This document shows, one piece after another, positions 27,639-36,700 of a DNA stretch of 64,000 nucleotides. Each line of letters begins with the position of its first letter. Positions within the stretch are counted from its first letter, which is position 1. The notes below the pieces were generated by a model, which was given only the letters and a program-made list of their open reading frames with translations, made no database searches and was not told the origin of the DNA. Source of the stretch: Haloimpatiens massiliensis (GTDB lineage Bacteria > Bacillota > Clostridia > Clostridiales > Clostridiaceae); contig NZ_LT854639.1 of the NCBI RefSeq assembly GCF_900184255.1, positions 244,629 to 308,628 of the forward strand. The letters run 5' to 3'. A program made the position numbers and the translations under genes.

Positions 27639-27935
27639 TTATTTTGATGAAAATATTTTTGCTAATTCTGCATCTGTTTGTTCTAAATTTTCTGCTGCTC
27701 CATTCATTTGATTTGCTAAACCTTCTACTGTTGGCGGGAATGTTTTTACAAACTCTGAATATATTTGTTCAAAGCTTTGTACATAACTACTCTGAGCTGC
27801 ACCTTCCCAGTTATTTGCTACCTGATCTACTGTAGACTTTAATGTTTTTAAATCCTGCATTATAGAATTTGCTATTCCTTTTATCTTATTAGATCCGTCA
27901 TATAATTCCTGTGGTGTAATTCTAATTTGTGACAT
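27639..27935 (-). CDS. WXG100-family protein (EsxA-like)
   Basis: This is a 98-residue helical hairpin protein of the ESAT-6 family. The turn carries the canonical motif in VANNWEGAAQSS (near residues 41-45), and the C-terminal helix has the export-type element ENLEQTDAELAKI. Such proteins are secreted as dimers and are needed for T7SS function. GGGAGGTATTTTAT precedes the ATG. It is the last WXG gene of the locus, 46 bp after another WXG-like gene, with a small CCGCTTAGCGG palindrome in between that might act as an attenuator. Confidence 0.93.
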   Translation of the reverse strand: MSQIRITPQELYDGSNKIKGIANSIMQDLKTLKSTVDQVANNWEGAAQSSYVQSFEQIYSEFVKTFPPTVEGLANQMNGAAENLEQTDAELAKIFSSK

Positions 27936-27981
27936 ATAAAATACCTCCCAAAAATTTAATATTTAAAACCGCTTAGCGGAT

Positions 27982-28281
27982 TTAACCTATGGATTTTAAT
28001 TTATTAGCTTCTTCTATTAAACTTTCAAACTGGATTTGAGAACCACTTAAAACACCATCTAAAAAATTAACCACTTTAATATACTTATCAATCTCTTTAG
28101 CTAATTTATCATCAAATTTTTTCATACAAGCTTCTCCTGCTTCACTATCCCACCCACTATACTTCAAGCTAAATAAAATTCTATCTATTTTCAATTTTAT
28201 GGTTTCTAAATTTTCTAATTGTTTTTCGTATTCTCCTGCAGCTTTTTTTAAAGCATCTGTATCTATTTTAAAATCCTCCAT
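27982..28281 (-). CDS. WXG100-like small helical protein
   Basis: This is a 99-residue two-helix protein. The turn has YSGWDSEAGEACMKKF (near residue 42), a WXG-like position with Ser in place of the Gly. The length, heptad pattern and location beside a canonical WXG100 gene fit a dimer partner or a toxin-targeting partner. AAAGGGTGATTAT precedes the ATG. Heterodimer formation with the next gene is inference. Confidence 0.82.
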   Translation of the reverse strand: MEDFKIDTDALKKAAGEYEKQLENLETIKLKIDRILFSLKYSGWDSEAGEACMKKFDDKLAKEIDKYIKVVNFLDGVLSGSQIQFESLIEEANKLKSIG

Positions 28282-28297
28282 ATAATCACCCTTTTAA

Positions 28298-28378
28298 TTA
28301 CTCCTCTGGATAATCCCTTATTTCAATCTCTACCCCGCTTTTTTCCAAAAGGGTTCTCACAAATTCTTCTAATATCTA
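28298..28378 (-). pseudogene. C-terminal fragment of a third immunity-protein paralogue
   Basis: The minus strand reads EEFVRTLLEKSGVEIEIRDY and then PEE and a stop at 28298. This is nearly the C-terminus of the 213-residue candidate immunity protein (EEIVKTLEEKSGVQMEKRDY, then PEE). A stop immediately upstream and no start codon show that only the tail remains, so a toxin/immunity cassette was lost or recombined here. Confidence 0.82.
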
Positions 28379-28422
28379 TACCCTTTAAAATTTATCAATT
28401 TCTAGCATTTATAATTTTTTCT

Positions 28423-29049
28423 TTATTCTGATGGATAATTAACAACTTCTATCTTTACACCACTTTTTTGAGAAATAGTATCCATTAATCCATGGTTATC
28501 GTCATAGTAAAGAAATAATCTTAACTTATTATTTTTATCTCTTATTCCTCTTTCTAAAGCAATCTCTCCTGTATTATAATTTTTGTACCATATTTTTTTA
28601 TATCTTCCGTAAATGTCCAAGTTTTGATGGTATTCATTATATACTAATCTTTGTACCTTGGTGTACTGAAAGATATCCTCTTCATACATACATATTCTTT
28701 TTGCATCCTGAGGGAGATACACATTTCTAATTTCTTTATCTGTTAATATTAAAGTTTCATTTTCCTTATAATCAATAAAGCTTCTACAAGTTTTACGTAA
28801 AATAAAATAATAAGACATTGACGGTATCCAAAAAATTAATAATCCTGATATAAATCCAACAAAAAAATCACTAATACTTCTTCCTTCTTCTCCTTTATAA
28901 AACATAACTCCAACTACTATTGATCCAACTATCATAAAAATTTTCCAAAACCATCTAAGCCAAGCTCTCTTTTTCCACTTAGGATGTTTTTTATGCTGCG
29001 TCATTATTAACTTTAATCTTAATTTTCTATCAACTTCATACTGCTTCAT
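28423..29049 (-). CDS. Candidate membrane immunity protein for toxin 1
   Basis: This is a 208-residue protein. A basic N-terminus (KLIMTQHKKHPKWKKRAW) is followed by two membrane helices at about 35-90 and then a cytoplasmic beta-rich domain (LILTDKEIRNVYLPQDAKRI) reminiscent of PH-like YcxB-type domains. It is paralogous to the 213-residue protein at 30584 over its full length. It follows the toxin gene by 43 bases, the order typical of T7SS toxin/immunity pairs. Membrane location would suit protection against a membrane-acting toxin. This function is inference; the family is not one I can name. Confidence 0.68.
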   Translation of the reverse strand: MKQYEVDRKLRLKLIMTQHKKHPKWKKRAWLRWFWKIFMIVGSIVVGVMFYKGEEGRSISDFFVGFISGLLIFWIPSMSYYFILRKTCRSFIDYKENETLILTDKEIRNVYLPQDAKRICMYEEDIFQYTKVQRLVYNEYHQNLDIYGRYKKIWYKNYNTGEIALERGIRDKNNKLRLFLYYDDNHGLMDTISQKSGVKIEVVNYPSE

Positions 29050-29092
29050 ATTTTCTCCTTATAAAACTTATTTATATTTATCATAAACTTTA

Positions 29093-30535
29093 CTAATATT
29101 TACTTCCTAAAGCGTTATTGCTTTCTCTTAAATATTTCTGGTAATTTATTATTGCTTCTTTAATATCATCTATACTAGATTTCAATTTTTCTATATTCGG
29201 TGCTATTAGCTGTGATATAGTTATAGGTAATTTATTATCTCCTATTGCCATTCCTATCTCACTTAACCCTTTTCCAGTAAAAAATTTTCCCTCAATTTTT
29301 AGATTTAAATTATTTACAAAACTACTAAAGTCGCTTTTAAATGTTGATTTGAAAATATCTAAAGCTCTTTTACTTGTTTGACTATCACCCTTAACAACCT
29401 TACCAACTAATGATTTAGCTTGAATTAGAGTAGATTTTTTATACTTAAACTTATCTATTAATTCATATTTAAATAAGCAACAACTCTTTCCTATCTTAGA
29501 CCTAAATTCATTATCACATATTAATGATTCTAATCCATTTCCTATACTCCTAAAAGTAAAAACTTTCTTTTTACCATTAGTTACCTTAAATTTACTTCCC
29601 AAAATTCCTACACTTCTAGCATTGTTTTGACTTCCGAAAAGTTGCTTTATTGAAATAAACCCCTTAGTTTTACCAGGAGTTGTAAATAATTTTCCTAAAC
29701 TAGCTATAGAACCTACCCCTACTGTAATATTACTAATACATTCTGTTACATTTAAAATATTTATTACAGTTTTACTTTCATTATTATTAAAATTAGCTCT
29801 TATGAATTGTGCAAGTTTATCAATTTTCCCATATCTAACAGCCCATACTAACTCACCATTTTTATTGGAATTATACGCCTTTTCACTCTGAAACATATTT
29901 ATAGTATTATTTATTATTATAAATCCATATGTTATTACCTCCGCTACAATAAAAATAAATGCTCCTCCACCATATATAGTAAATATAGTAGCTGCAACAG
30001 CTGCAACCACTGCAACTAGTGATACTCCAATATCCTCTACATATTTTCCTCCACCGGTTCTAAACCAATGCTTTATTTCAGTTTTCCAGTCATTAACTTT
30101 ATTTTCTACTTTGTTGTAGACATTTTTTACCCATCTTCCTAAGGAAGTTGAGTTTATAGCGTTAACGGCTAAGTTTTCAAAGAAAGCTGAAACTTTTCCT
30201 ATTTTAAATCCATTTCTATTAGCAAAATCAGCTGTAGCTTCTTTTATCTGTTTTGCAACGTTTTTATCAGTTTCTTTAACTTTGTTATGAAAATTATCAA
30301 TTTGGGCAGCATAATTATGGAACTTTTTACCCTTTTCTCTTAACTCTTTTATCTTTAGCTGAGTTTCATAAAAGGCATCATTTGTCCTACAGCTTTGACC
30401 TCCTGAGATATTGCTAATTTTCCTTGATACCCCTCTTTCCATTTTTGAAGCATAATTTTCAAGCTCGCTGGCTGTTTTTTTAATATATTTACTTCCAAGT
30501 GAAAGTTCTCCATAAGTCACTTTAAGTATTGACAT
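29093..30535 (-). CDS. T7SS polymorphic toxin 1 (LXG-like N-terminus)
   Basis: This is a 480-residue candidate T7SS effector. Residues 1-165 are helical (SILKVTYGELSLGSKYIKKT, KIKELREKGKKFHNYAAQID) and nearly identical to the neighbouring toxin, as expected for a shared secretion/targeting domain. The middle, about 175-225, has hydrophobic helices with many Gly and Ala (VAVVAAVAATIFTIYGGGAF). The C-terminal 250 residues are diverged and match no toxin family I recognise. GAGGTGATTAATAT precedes the ATG. The central hydrophobic part and the membrane-type immunity candidate together suggest a membrane-acting toxin; this is inference. Confidence 0.75.
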   Translation of the reverse strand: MSILKVTYGELSLGSKYIKKTASELENYASKMERGVSRKISNISGGQSCRTNDAFYETQLKIKELREKGKKFHNYAAQIDNFHNKVKETDKNVAKQIKEATADFANRNGFKIGKVSAFFENLAVNAINSTSLGRWVKNVYNKVENKVNDWKTEIKHWFRTGGGKYVEDIGVSLVAVVAAVAATIFTIYGGGAFIFIVAEVITYGFIIINNTINMFQSEKAYNSNKNGELVWAVRYGKIDKLAQFIRANFNNNESKTVINILNVTECISNITVGVGSIASLGKLFTTPGKTKGFISIKQLFGSQNNARSVGILGSKFKVTNGKKKVFTFRSIGNGLESLICDNEFRSKIGKSCCLFKYELIDKFKYKKSTLIQAKSLVGKVVKGDSQTSKRALDIFKSTFKSDFSSFVNNLNLKIEGKFFTGKGLSEIGMAIGDNKLPITISQLIAPNIEKLKSSIDDIKEAIINYQKYLRESNNALGSKY

Positions 30536-30583
30536 ATATTAATCACCTCAATTTATTGAACTTTATTAATATTTTTCTTTTTT

Positions 30584-31225
30584 CTATTCTTCTGGATAAT
30601 CCCTCTTTTCCATCTGAACTCCACTCTTTTCTTCTAATGTTTTTACAATTTCTTCATTGCCTTCAAAGTATAGGTATAGTCTTATTCTCTCATCCGGTTT
30701 ATCCACCTCTTCTGTCCTACCTATCTCACCTGTCGTAACATCACTATAATATATCTCCTTTTGTTTACCATAAATATCTACCCTCTGATGATATGTGTTA
30801 TATATCATCTTTGTTATATCATTAAACTTAATTTCAAATTGATGGAACAACTTTATATTATCTCGATTACTTGGATGGTATATATATTTTATATCTTCAT
30901 CTGTAATTACCACGGTATCATGTTCTCTATAGTTTACTACGCATTCACAGCTTCCTTCTAATGCTTTCCGATACACAAAGTATGGTATACTAGCAAAAAT
31001 CCCCATGCTTACTGCAGTGGTAACTCTTACAATCCCGTCAACTCCATCTTGAGCAAACATACCATTTTCAAACCTGTAACGAAAAAACGATAGTATACCC
31101 CCTATTGGTGCAAGCAATAAAAGTATTCTTCTTACCCACTTCCTCTTATGCCACTTTGGATGTTTCTTATATTGTGTCCTTTGTAATTTTCTTTTTAATT
31201 TTGGATCAGGATAATATTGTTTCAT
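30584..31225 (-). CDS. Candidate membrane immunity protein for toxin 2
   Basis: This is a 213-residue paralogue of the protein at 28423 with the same layout: a basic start (KLQRTQYKKHPKWHKRKW), two membrane helices at about 33-85 and a cytoplasmic domain (VVITDEDIKYIYHPSNRDNI, YNTYHQRVDIYGKQKEIYY). It ends EEIVKTLEEKSGVQMEKRDY plus PEE, the part preserved in the fragment at 28298. It lies 31 bases after toxin 2. Cognate immunity is inferred from order and pairing. Confidence 0.7.
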   Translation of the reverse strand: MKQYYPDPKLKRKLQRTQYKKHPKWHKRKWVRRILLLLAPIGGILSFFRYRFENGMFAQDGVDGIVRVTTAVSMGIFASIPYFVYRKALEGSCECVVNYREHDTVVITDEDIKYIYHPSNRDNIKLFHQFEIKFNDITKMIYNTYHQRVDIYGKQKEIYYSDVTTGEIGRTEEVDKPDERIRLYLYFEGNEEIVKTLEEKSGVQMEKRDYPEE

Positions 31226-31256
31226 ATAAATTTTCTCCTTTCTTTTACTTCACTCT

Positions 31257-32744
31257 TTAATTAAATACAAGTTTATAACGTTTAATTTTTATATCTTTAA
31301 GGGATTTGCTTATTTTATTTAAATTAGAATGGAACGAGGCAATATTTGGAATAAATATATTTCCATTACGTATATTTTTTCCTGTTTTATATACTATATC
31401 TGCTTTATTTAATCCAATTATTGCATGTTTAAATCCTTTTCCTATTTTAGAATTAAATTTTAATTTTATGCCTAACATATTTGCATTGTTTAATTTATCC
31501 AATTTGGAAAAATCAGGAATAATATCTTTCTTTATTTTATATCCTTTATTTTTAAATGCATTTTTTATATCATTCTTAATAAAATTTGATATTATTTTTT
31601 TTGAACGTAACTTTTGATATTTATTTCCTTTTACTAAATCCTTTAAAACATATCCGCTGTGTTTCGTGTTCATCTTGATATATTTAAACGTATCTATTAA
31701 CTCATCTTTAAACAACTTATTATTTTCACCTATGGCTTTTCTAAAATTACTATCAGTAAAAATTGATTTCGAACCTTTATAGAAACTTTTTATTGTAACT
31801 TTAAACTTTTTATCTCCTTTGACCATAAATTTATTACCTAATATTCCTACTGTCTCATCAGTACTGTTTCCAAATAAATTCTTAATAGATATAAAACCTT
31901 TATTTCCTAGGGAATCTGTCAGCTTTCTTCCTAATTGTCCTATTGATGTGACACCTGTTACTATTGTAGTAACACCTTCCGTTATGTCCAATATAGCTGC
32001 TGGTTCCTCATATCCTTCTTTTCGTAAGAAATCACTTAATTTATCTAGTTTCCCATATCTATGAGCCCATGCTGGATCTTCTTTGTTTTTGCCATATGCC
32101 AAACCACTTGCAATAATATTTGTTACCCCATTTGATATTGCTATTACTGCTCCTACTACAGCTAATATTGCTAGTATCCCTACTCCTGCAGTTACTATAG
32201 TAAAAACGGCTACTCCTATTGCCAATATTGATAGAGCAATATCCTTTACATATTTTCCTCCACCAGTTCTAAACCAATGCTTTATTTCAGTTTTCCAGTC
32301 ATTAACTTTATTTTCTACTTTGTTGTAGACATTTTTTACCCATCTTCCTAAGGAAGTTGAGTTTATAGCGTTAACAGCTAAGTTTTCAAAAAAGGCTGAA
32401 ACTTTTCCTATTTTAAATCTATTTCTATTAGCAAAGTCAGCTGTAGCTTCTTTTATCTGTTTTGCAACGTTTTTATCAGTTTCTTTAACTTTGTTATGAA
32501 AATTATCAATTTGGGCAGCATAATTATGGAACTTTTCACCCTTTTCTCTTAACTCTTTTATCTTCAGCTGAGTTTCATAAAAGGCATCATTTGTCCTACA
32601 GCTTTGACCTCCTGAGATATTGCTAATTTTCCTTGATACCCCTCTTTCCATTTTTGAAGCATAATTTTCAAGTTCGCTGGCTGTTTTTTTAATATATTTA
32701 CTTCCAAGTGAAAGTTCTCTATAAGTCACTTTAAGTATTGACAT
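31257..32744 (-). CDS. T7SS polymorphic toxin 2 (LXG-like N-terminus)
   Basis: This is a 495-residue candidate effector. The first 165 residues match toxin 1 at nearly every position, and the DNA is also nearly identical there (32270-32744 against 30060-30535). After FRTGGGKYVKD the two diverge. A hydrophobic middle (SILAIGVAVFTIVTAGVGIL) is followed by a C-terminal region that keeps only islands of similarity (KGFISIKNLFG, TVGILGNKF, LFKDELIDTFKY). It starts four bases after the coiled-coil accessory gene, with GGAGGTGATTAATAT. The toxic activity is unknown. Confidence 0.75.
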   Translation of the reverse strand: MSILKVTYRELSLGSKYIKKTASELENYASKMERGVSRKISNISGGQSCRTNDAFYETQLKIKELREKGEKFHNYAAQIDNFHNKVKETDKNVAKQIKEATADFANRNRFKIGKVSAFFENLAVNAINSTSLGRWVKNVYNKVENKVNDWKTEIKHWFRTGGGKYVKDIALSILAIGVAVFTIVTAGVGILAILAVVGAVIAISNGVTNIIASGLAYGKNKEDPAWAHRYGKLDKLSDFLRKEGYEEPAAILDITEGVTTIVTGVTSIGQLGRKLTDSLGNKGFISIKNLFGNSTDETVGILGNKFMVKGDKKFKVTIKSFYKGSKSIFTDSNFRKAIGENNKLFKDELIDTFKYIKMNTKHSGYVLKDLVKGNKYQKLRSKKIISNFIKNDIKNAFKNKGYKIKKDIIPDFSKLDKLNNANMLGIKLKFNSKIGKGFKHAIIGLNKADIVYKTGKNIRNGNIFIPNIASFHSNLNKISKSLKDIKIKRYKLVFN

Positions 32745-32747
32745 ATA

Positions 32748-33185
32748 TTAATCACCTCCAAAAATCTTTTTATTTACTAAACGTCTTTCTTCATCTTTTA
32801 ATTCCTCTAACCTATAATTTAGTGAATTTAGTTCATTTGTAGCTGAGATAATTTCATTTCTAACCACATTTCTTTCCTTATTTAATTTATCTATTGCAAC
32901 ACTAATTTTATAATCAGAATTAGTGCTTTTTTCCTTTAAAGAAGTTGAATCTGTTGAAACTGCACATTTTCCATCTACTGCTACTGCACATTTTAAGCAA
33001 CTAAAACCATTATATAAGGGCCCATTTATATCCATAATGCAATTATTAACTCTATAAAATGAACTAATTGCTTCATCAATATCTTCTAATCTTCTGTTTT
33101 TTTGTCTAATATACTGTTTTTTATTTCTAATTGCATTTCTTGTAGACCTAATTCTACACCTAACATAGTACAATGATTCAGCCAT
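32748..33185 (-). CDS. Coiled-coil T7SS accessory protein (YwqH/DUF5082-like)
   Basis: This is a 145-residue protein of two long helices (RIRSTRNAIRNKKQYIRQKN and KLNKERNVVRNEIISATNEL) around a centre with two Cys-containing words (CLKCAVAVDGKCAV). Small coiled-coil proteins of this type stand directly before LXG toxin genes and serve as targeting partners or chaperones in other Firmicutes. The stop is only three bases before toxin 2. GGAGGTGTATAT precedes the ATG. Family placement is by size, helix pattern and location. Confidence 0.7.
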   Translation of the reverse strand: MAESLYYVRCRIRSTRNAIRNKKQYIRQKNRRLEDIDEAISSFYRVNNCIMDINGPLYNGFSCLKCAVAVDGKCAVSTDSTSLKEKSTNSDYKISVAIDKLNKERNVVRNEIISATNELNSLNYRLEELKDEERRLVNKKIFGGD

Positions 33186-33232
33186 ATATACACCTCCACA
33201 TTACCAATTTATTATAATGAAATATAATTAAC

Positions 33233-33329
33233 TGAATTTTCGGACATATATTTCCGAGAATTTCCCTTTACGAATATATATTTCTGAGAATTCTCCTTCA
33301 TGAACATATTTTTCTAAGAATTACCCTCT
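33233..33329 (-). repeat. 30-bp tandem repeat at the end of the WXG gene
   Basis: On the minus strand the last codons and stop of the WXG gene (AAGGGTAATTCTTAG-like) are followed by two more degenerate copies of the same 30 bases, each with an AAGGGNAATTCTC word and an AAATATAT..TTCG word. The stop codon is lost in the downstream copies, so they are untranslated. Confidence 0.6.
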
Positions 33330-33640
33330 ATATTTTTTGCTATCTTCTCATCCGTTTCCATATAAGCTGCTATACTCTCAACAATGCCATCATATAAATC
33401 ATATAAATCATCCTCAATGTCCTTTAAATTTCTTTTTAGTAAATTGTATTCTACCTCATAAGAATTTCTAGCATTACCTATCCAGGTTGAAAGTAACTCC
33501 GATGTTATGCTTTCTATTTTATTTCTACAATTTTGAAACTCCTTAACATTATCCCTAAGTTCCTTTACTGCTTCTGTCATCTCCTCAGTGCTAAGCTTAG
33601 TAATACTTCCTATACAATCTACCGAAGTTTTTGAAGCCAT
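33314..33640 (-). CDS. WXG100-family protein next to EssC
   Basis: This is a 108-residue two-helix protein with the motif in LLSTWIGNARNSYEVEY (W-I-G) and a C-terminal helix DGIVESIAAYMETDEKIAKN carrying the YxxxD/E export element. The start is taken at ATG 33640 because AAGGGGTGAG lies correctly in front; an upstream in-frame ATG (33685) has no such site. It follows essC by 89 bases, the typical position of a core T7SS substrate. Its partner may be itself or one of the two WXG proteins at the locus end. Confidence 0.9.
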   Translation of the reverse strand: MASKTSVDCIGSITKLSTEEMTEAVKELRDNVKEFQNCRNKIESITSELLSTWIGNARNSYEVEYNLLKRNLKDIEDDLYDLYDGIVESIAAYMETDEKIAKNIEGNS

Positions 33641-33729
33641 AGACTCACCCCTTAATCTTTTAATACTTTTATACAACTCCATCACTTTAATACTTTCTTA
33701 ATTCTCATAACTAATTCTTTGATACACCC

Positions 33730-36700
33730 CTAATCCTTTAATATGGTCTTAATCTTCTTAAATTCTCCACTATCTATCCAGTAGGCATCCCCTAAGCTCA
33801 ATGGTTTTTTATAGTTTCTACTAATATTAATTGGCAAATCAAAGAATTTATTATCCCCCACGTTATCAAATATGAAGCCATTGTTTCCTTCCTTTAAGGA
33901 CTTTAGTAATTCCGATGCTGTAAATCCTACTTGAGAATTTTCAACATCATTGAATATAATGCATACCTTTAAATTTTTAAATTGTGATGTAATTTTCTTA
34001 TACCTGTTCATTACTTCCCCATTAGCTCCTAAGCTATTCATTGCATCTCTATTGTTATTAATTATTAAAATTAAAGGTTCATTTTTAAGAATTTCCATTC
34101 CACTTTCTGCAACTTTTTCGCTTCTATATTCTAATTCATCATATACTTTTTCAATAATCAGCTCTAAATCATTAAATAATAGAGAATATTTTTCTACAAA
34201 CCCATACTCCTTCATAAAGCTTAACTTTTTCTCTATGTTATCCACTACATAGACTTGCACTGGATTTTCTAATATTTTTCTTTGTACGTTTTGGGCAATG
34301 CTAGCAATGAAGTTACTCTTACCCTTATTTTCTTTACCGATAATAGCCATAGAACTTTCTTTTAACAAGTTTATAGTTTCTAAATTAATAGTTTCATAAT
34401 TTAATCCTATTGGTATTTCATATGCAGCTAATTGTTTTTTACCATAGTTTTCTTTTATAAACTTCATGTCTAAAACCTCTGGTATTTCAGGTATTATTTT
34501 TGCCTTCATATTTGGATACTTAAGCTTAATATGCTCAATAAAGCTCTTCATATCTTTAACCCTATCTATCTCCTTTTCACCTATAAAAGCTAGATAGCTT
34601 TGGTATTCATAAATATCCTTATCTATTGAGATTAGTCCTCTTCCTGGAATATTCTTTGGCTGCATTCTACATCTGTCAAACAAACTTCCATATTCACTTG
34701 AATCATTGCAATATAGTGCTATTCTGCTGGAAAAGTTAGTCATATATTTATATCCTATTCCAGTGGTTTGAGCATTGGCAATAATTACTGTTATTCCTAC
34801 TGCTACTCCTTCTCTACATATATTTAATAACTCTTCATCTCTCTCGGAATACATTTCTTTAAATGCAGTCATGTTATCTAAGAAAATAATTATCTGACAC
34901 ATATCCTTATAACCAGCTTCCCTATAGGATACAAATGAACTTATACCAAGCTTAGATAAAACTGATTTACGATGCTCTATTTCTTTAAGCATCATGGTGG
35001 TAAAAGTCTTAAGCTTTTCATCATCTGAGGATGTAATAACACCACCTACATGTTTAAGCCCTTGAAAATTCTTTAAAATCATAGAAGCAAAATCCAAGAT
35101 GTACATATTAACTTCTTCCGGTGTATAACTTTCTGCCACGGTTCTTATTATTGTTTGTAATAAGCTTGTTTTACCAAATTGTGAAGAACCTACAATAAAT
35201 AAGTTACCTTCTGAAATATTTAATCTTACAGGTGCCTGCAATTGTTTAGTTGGATCATCATATATACCTATAAAAGCTTCAACGCAGGTGTTATTCTTAT
35301 GAAGTTTCTCACCCTCCTTTAAAAGTATTACATCTGGCAATGGTGGTAGACATATTCCCGGAAGTTTTTCAATATTATTTTCTAAACAGTATTCATTAAT
35401 ATATTTAACTAATGCCTCTAACTGAGTGGCACTAGTTCCACTATTTTTTTTCTTTTCCCGTTTAAATATTGTAGTCCTCTTTCCCCATAAAGCTACCTCA
35501 TTTATTTCAAATTCCTTATTATTACCCATTTCATCTCTTAGGGCTTCTGCTCCGCTATAAGCTGATTGAAATAATTCAAACACTTCATTATTACCTACTT
35601 GAAGATACGCTCTTCCTGGTTCTTTTATTTCTGCAGCTAAAGGTGATTTCAATACTTCATTACTATCACTTTGATTTTGCACCTTTAAGCAAAGCTTGAA
35701 TTTTGAGTTACTCCATATCTGATCATCTATTACTCCTGACGGCTTTTGAGTTGCAAGTATTAAATGCACTCCTAAGCTTCTGCCAATTCTTGCTGCACTT
35801 ATTAGTTCTTTCATAAATTCTGGTTGATCACTCTTAAGCTCTGCAAATTCGTCAACAATCAATATCAGATGTGGCAGGGGCTTAGATATTTCTCCGCTTT
35901 TAAATTTCTTAATATATGCATCTATATGGTTCACCCCATATTCAGCAAATAGTGCTTGACGCTTAGTTAACTCAGCTTTAATTGAAGATAGCGAACGGTT
36001 AATTTCCCTCCCATCAATATTTGTAATTGAGCCAACTAAATGAGGTAAATCTTTAAATTGATTAACCATTCCACCACCTTTAAAATCTATAATCACAAAG
36101 CCTACTTCATATGGATGGAATAAGGTACACATAGATAATATATAACTTTGTAATATTTCACTTTTACCTGAACCTGTGGTTCCGGCTACCAAGCCATGAG
36201 GACCGTGTTTTTTTTCATTTAAATCCAGGTATATGATTTGTCCTTTGGTTTTTACTCCTAGTGGAGCTGCCATGCTCTTATATACTTTAGATTCCTTCCA
36301 TCTTTTTTCAATATCTATTTCATCTACTACGGTTACTCCAAGAAGCTCAAATAAGGATATATTTTTGGTCAACTGACTTTCCAAACTTACCTCATCTACA
36401 TAAATTGGCGCTAATCTTAAAGCTAGTTCATTTAAATCCACATAATCTATATTTTTATAGGTAAAACCAGTAATGCATTCTCCATTATTACAGTTTACAA
36501 TTTCTGCACTAGTACCATTTTCATCAAGCCTTATTATTTCACTACAGCCCATAGGCAACAGTTCTTGACTCTCATTAAAGAATATAAATGTAGTGCCAAG
36601 TTTACTACTGGATTTAATAAATCTTGATATGGGATGGTTTTTTATGCCCTTATCATCTACTACAAAAATAACAAAATGTGTATGGAAATCTCCCTTATTA

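Noticed and set aside
27936..27981. CCGCTTAGCGG between the two WXG genes as a terminator
   Set aside because: The stem is too short around a three-base loop; mentioned only as a possible attenuator.
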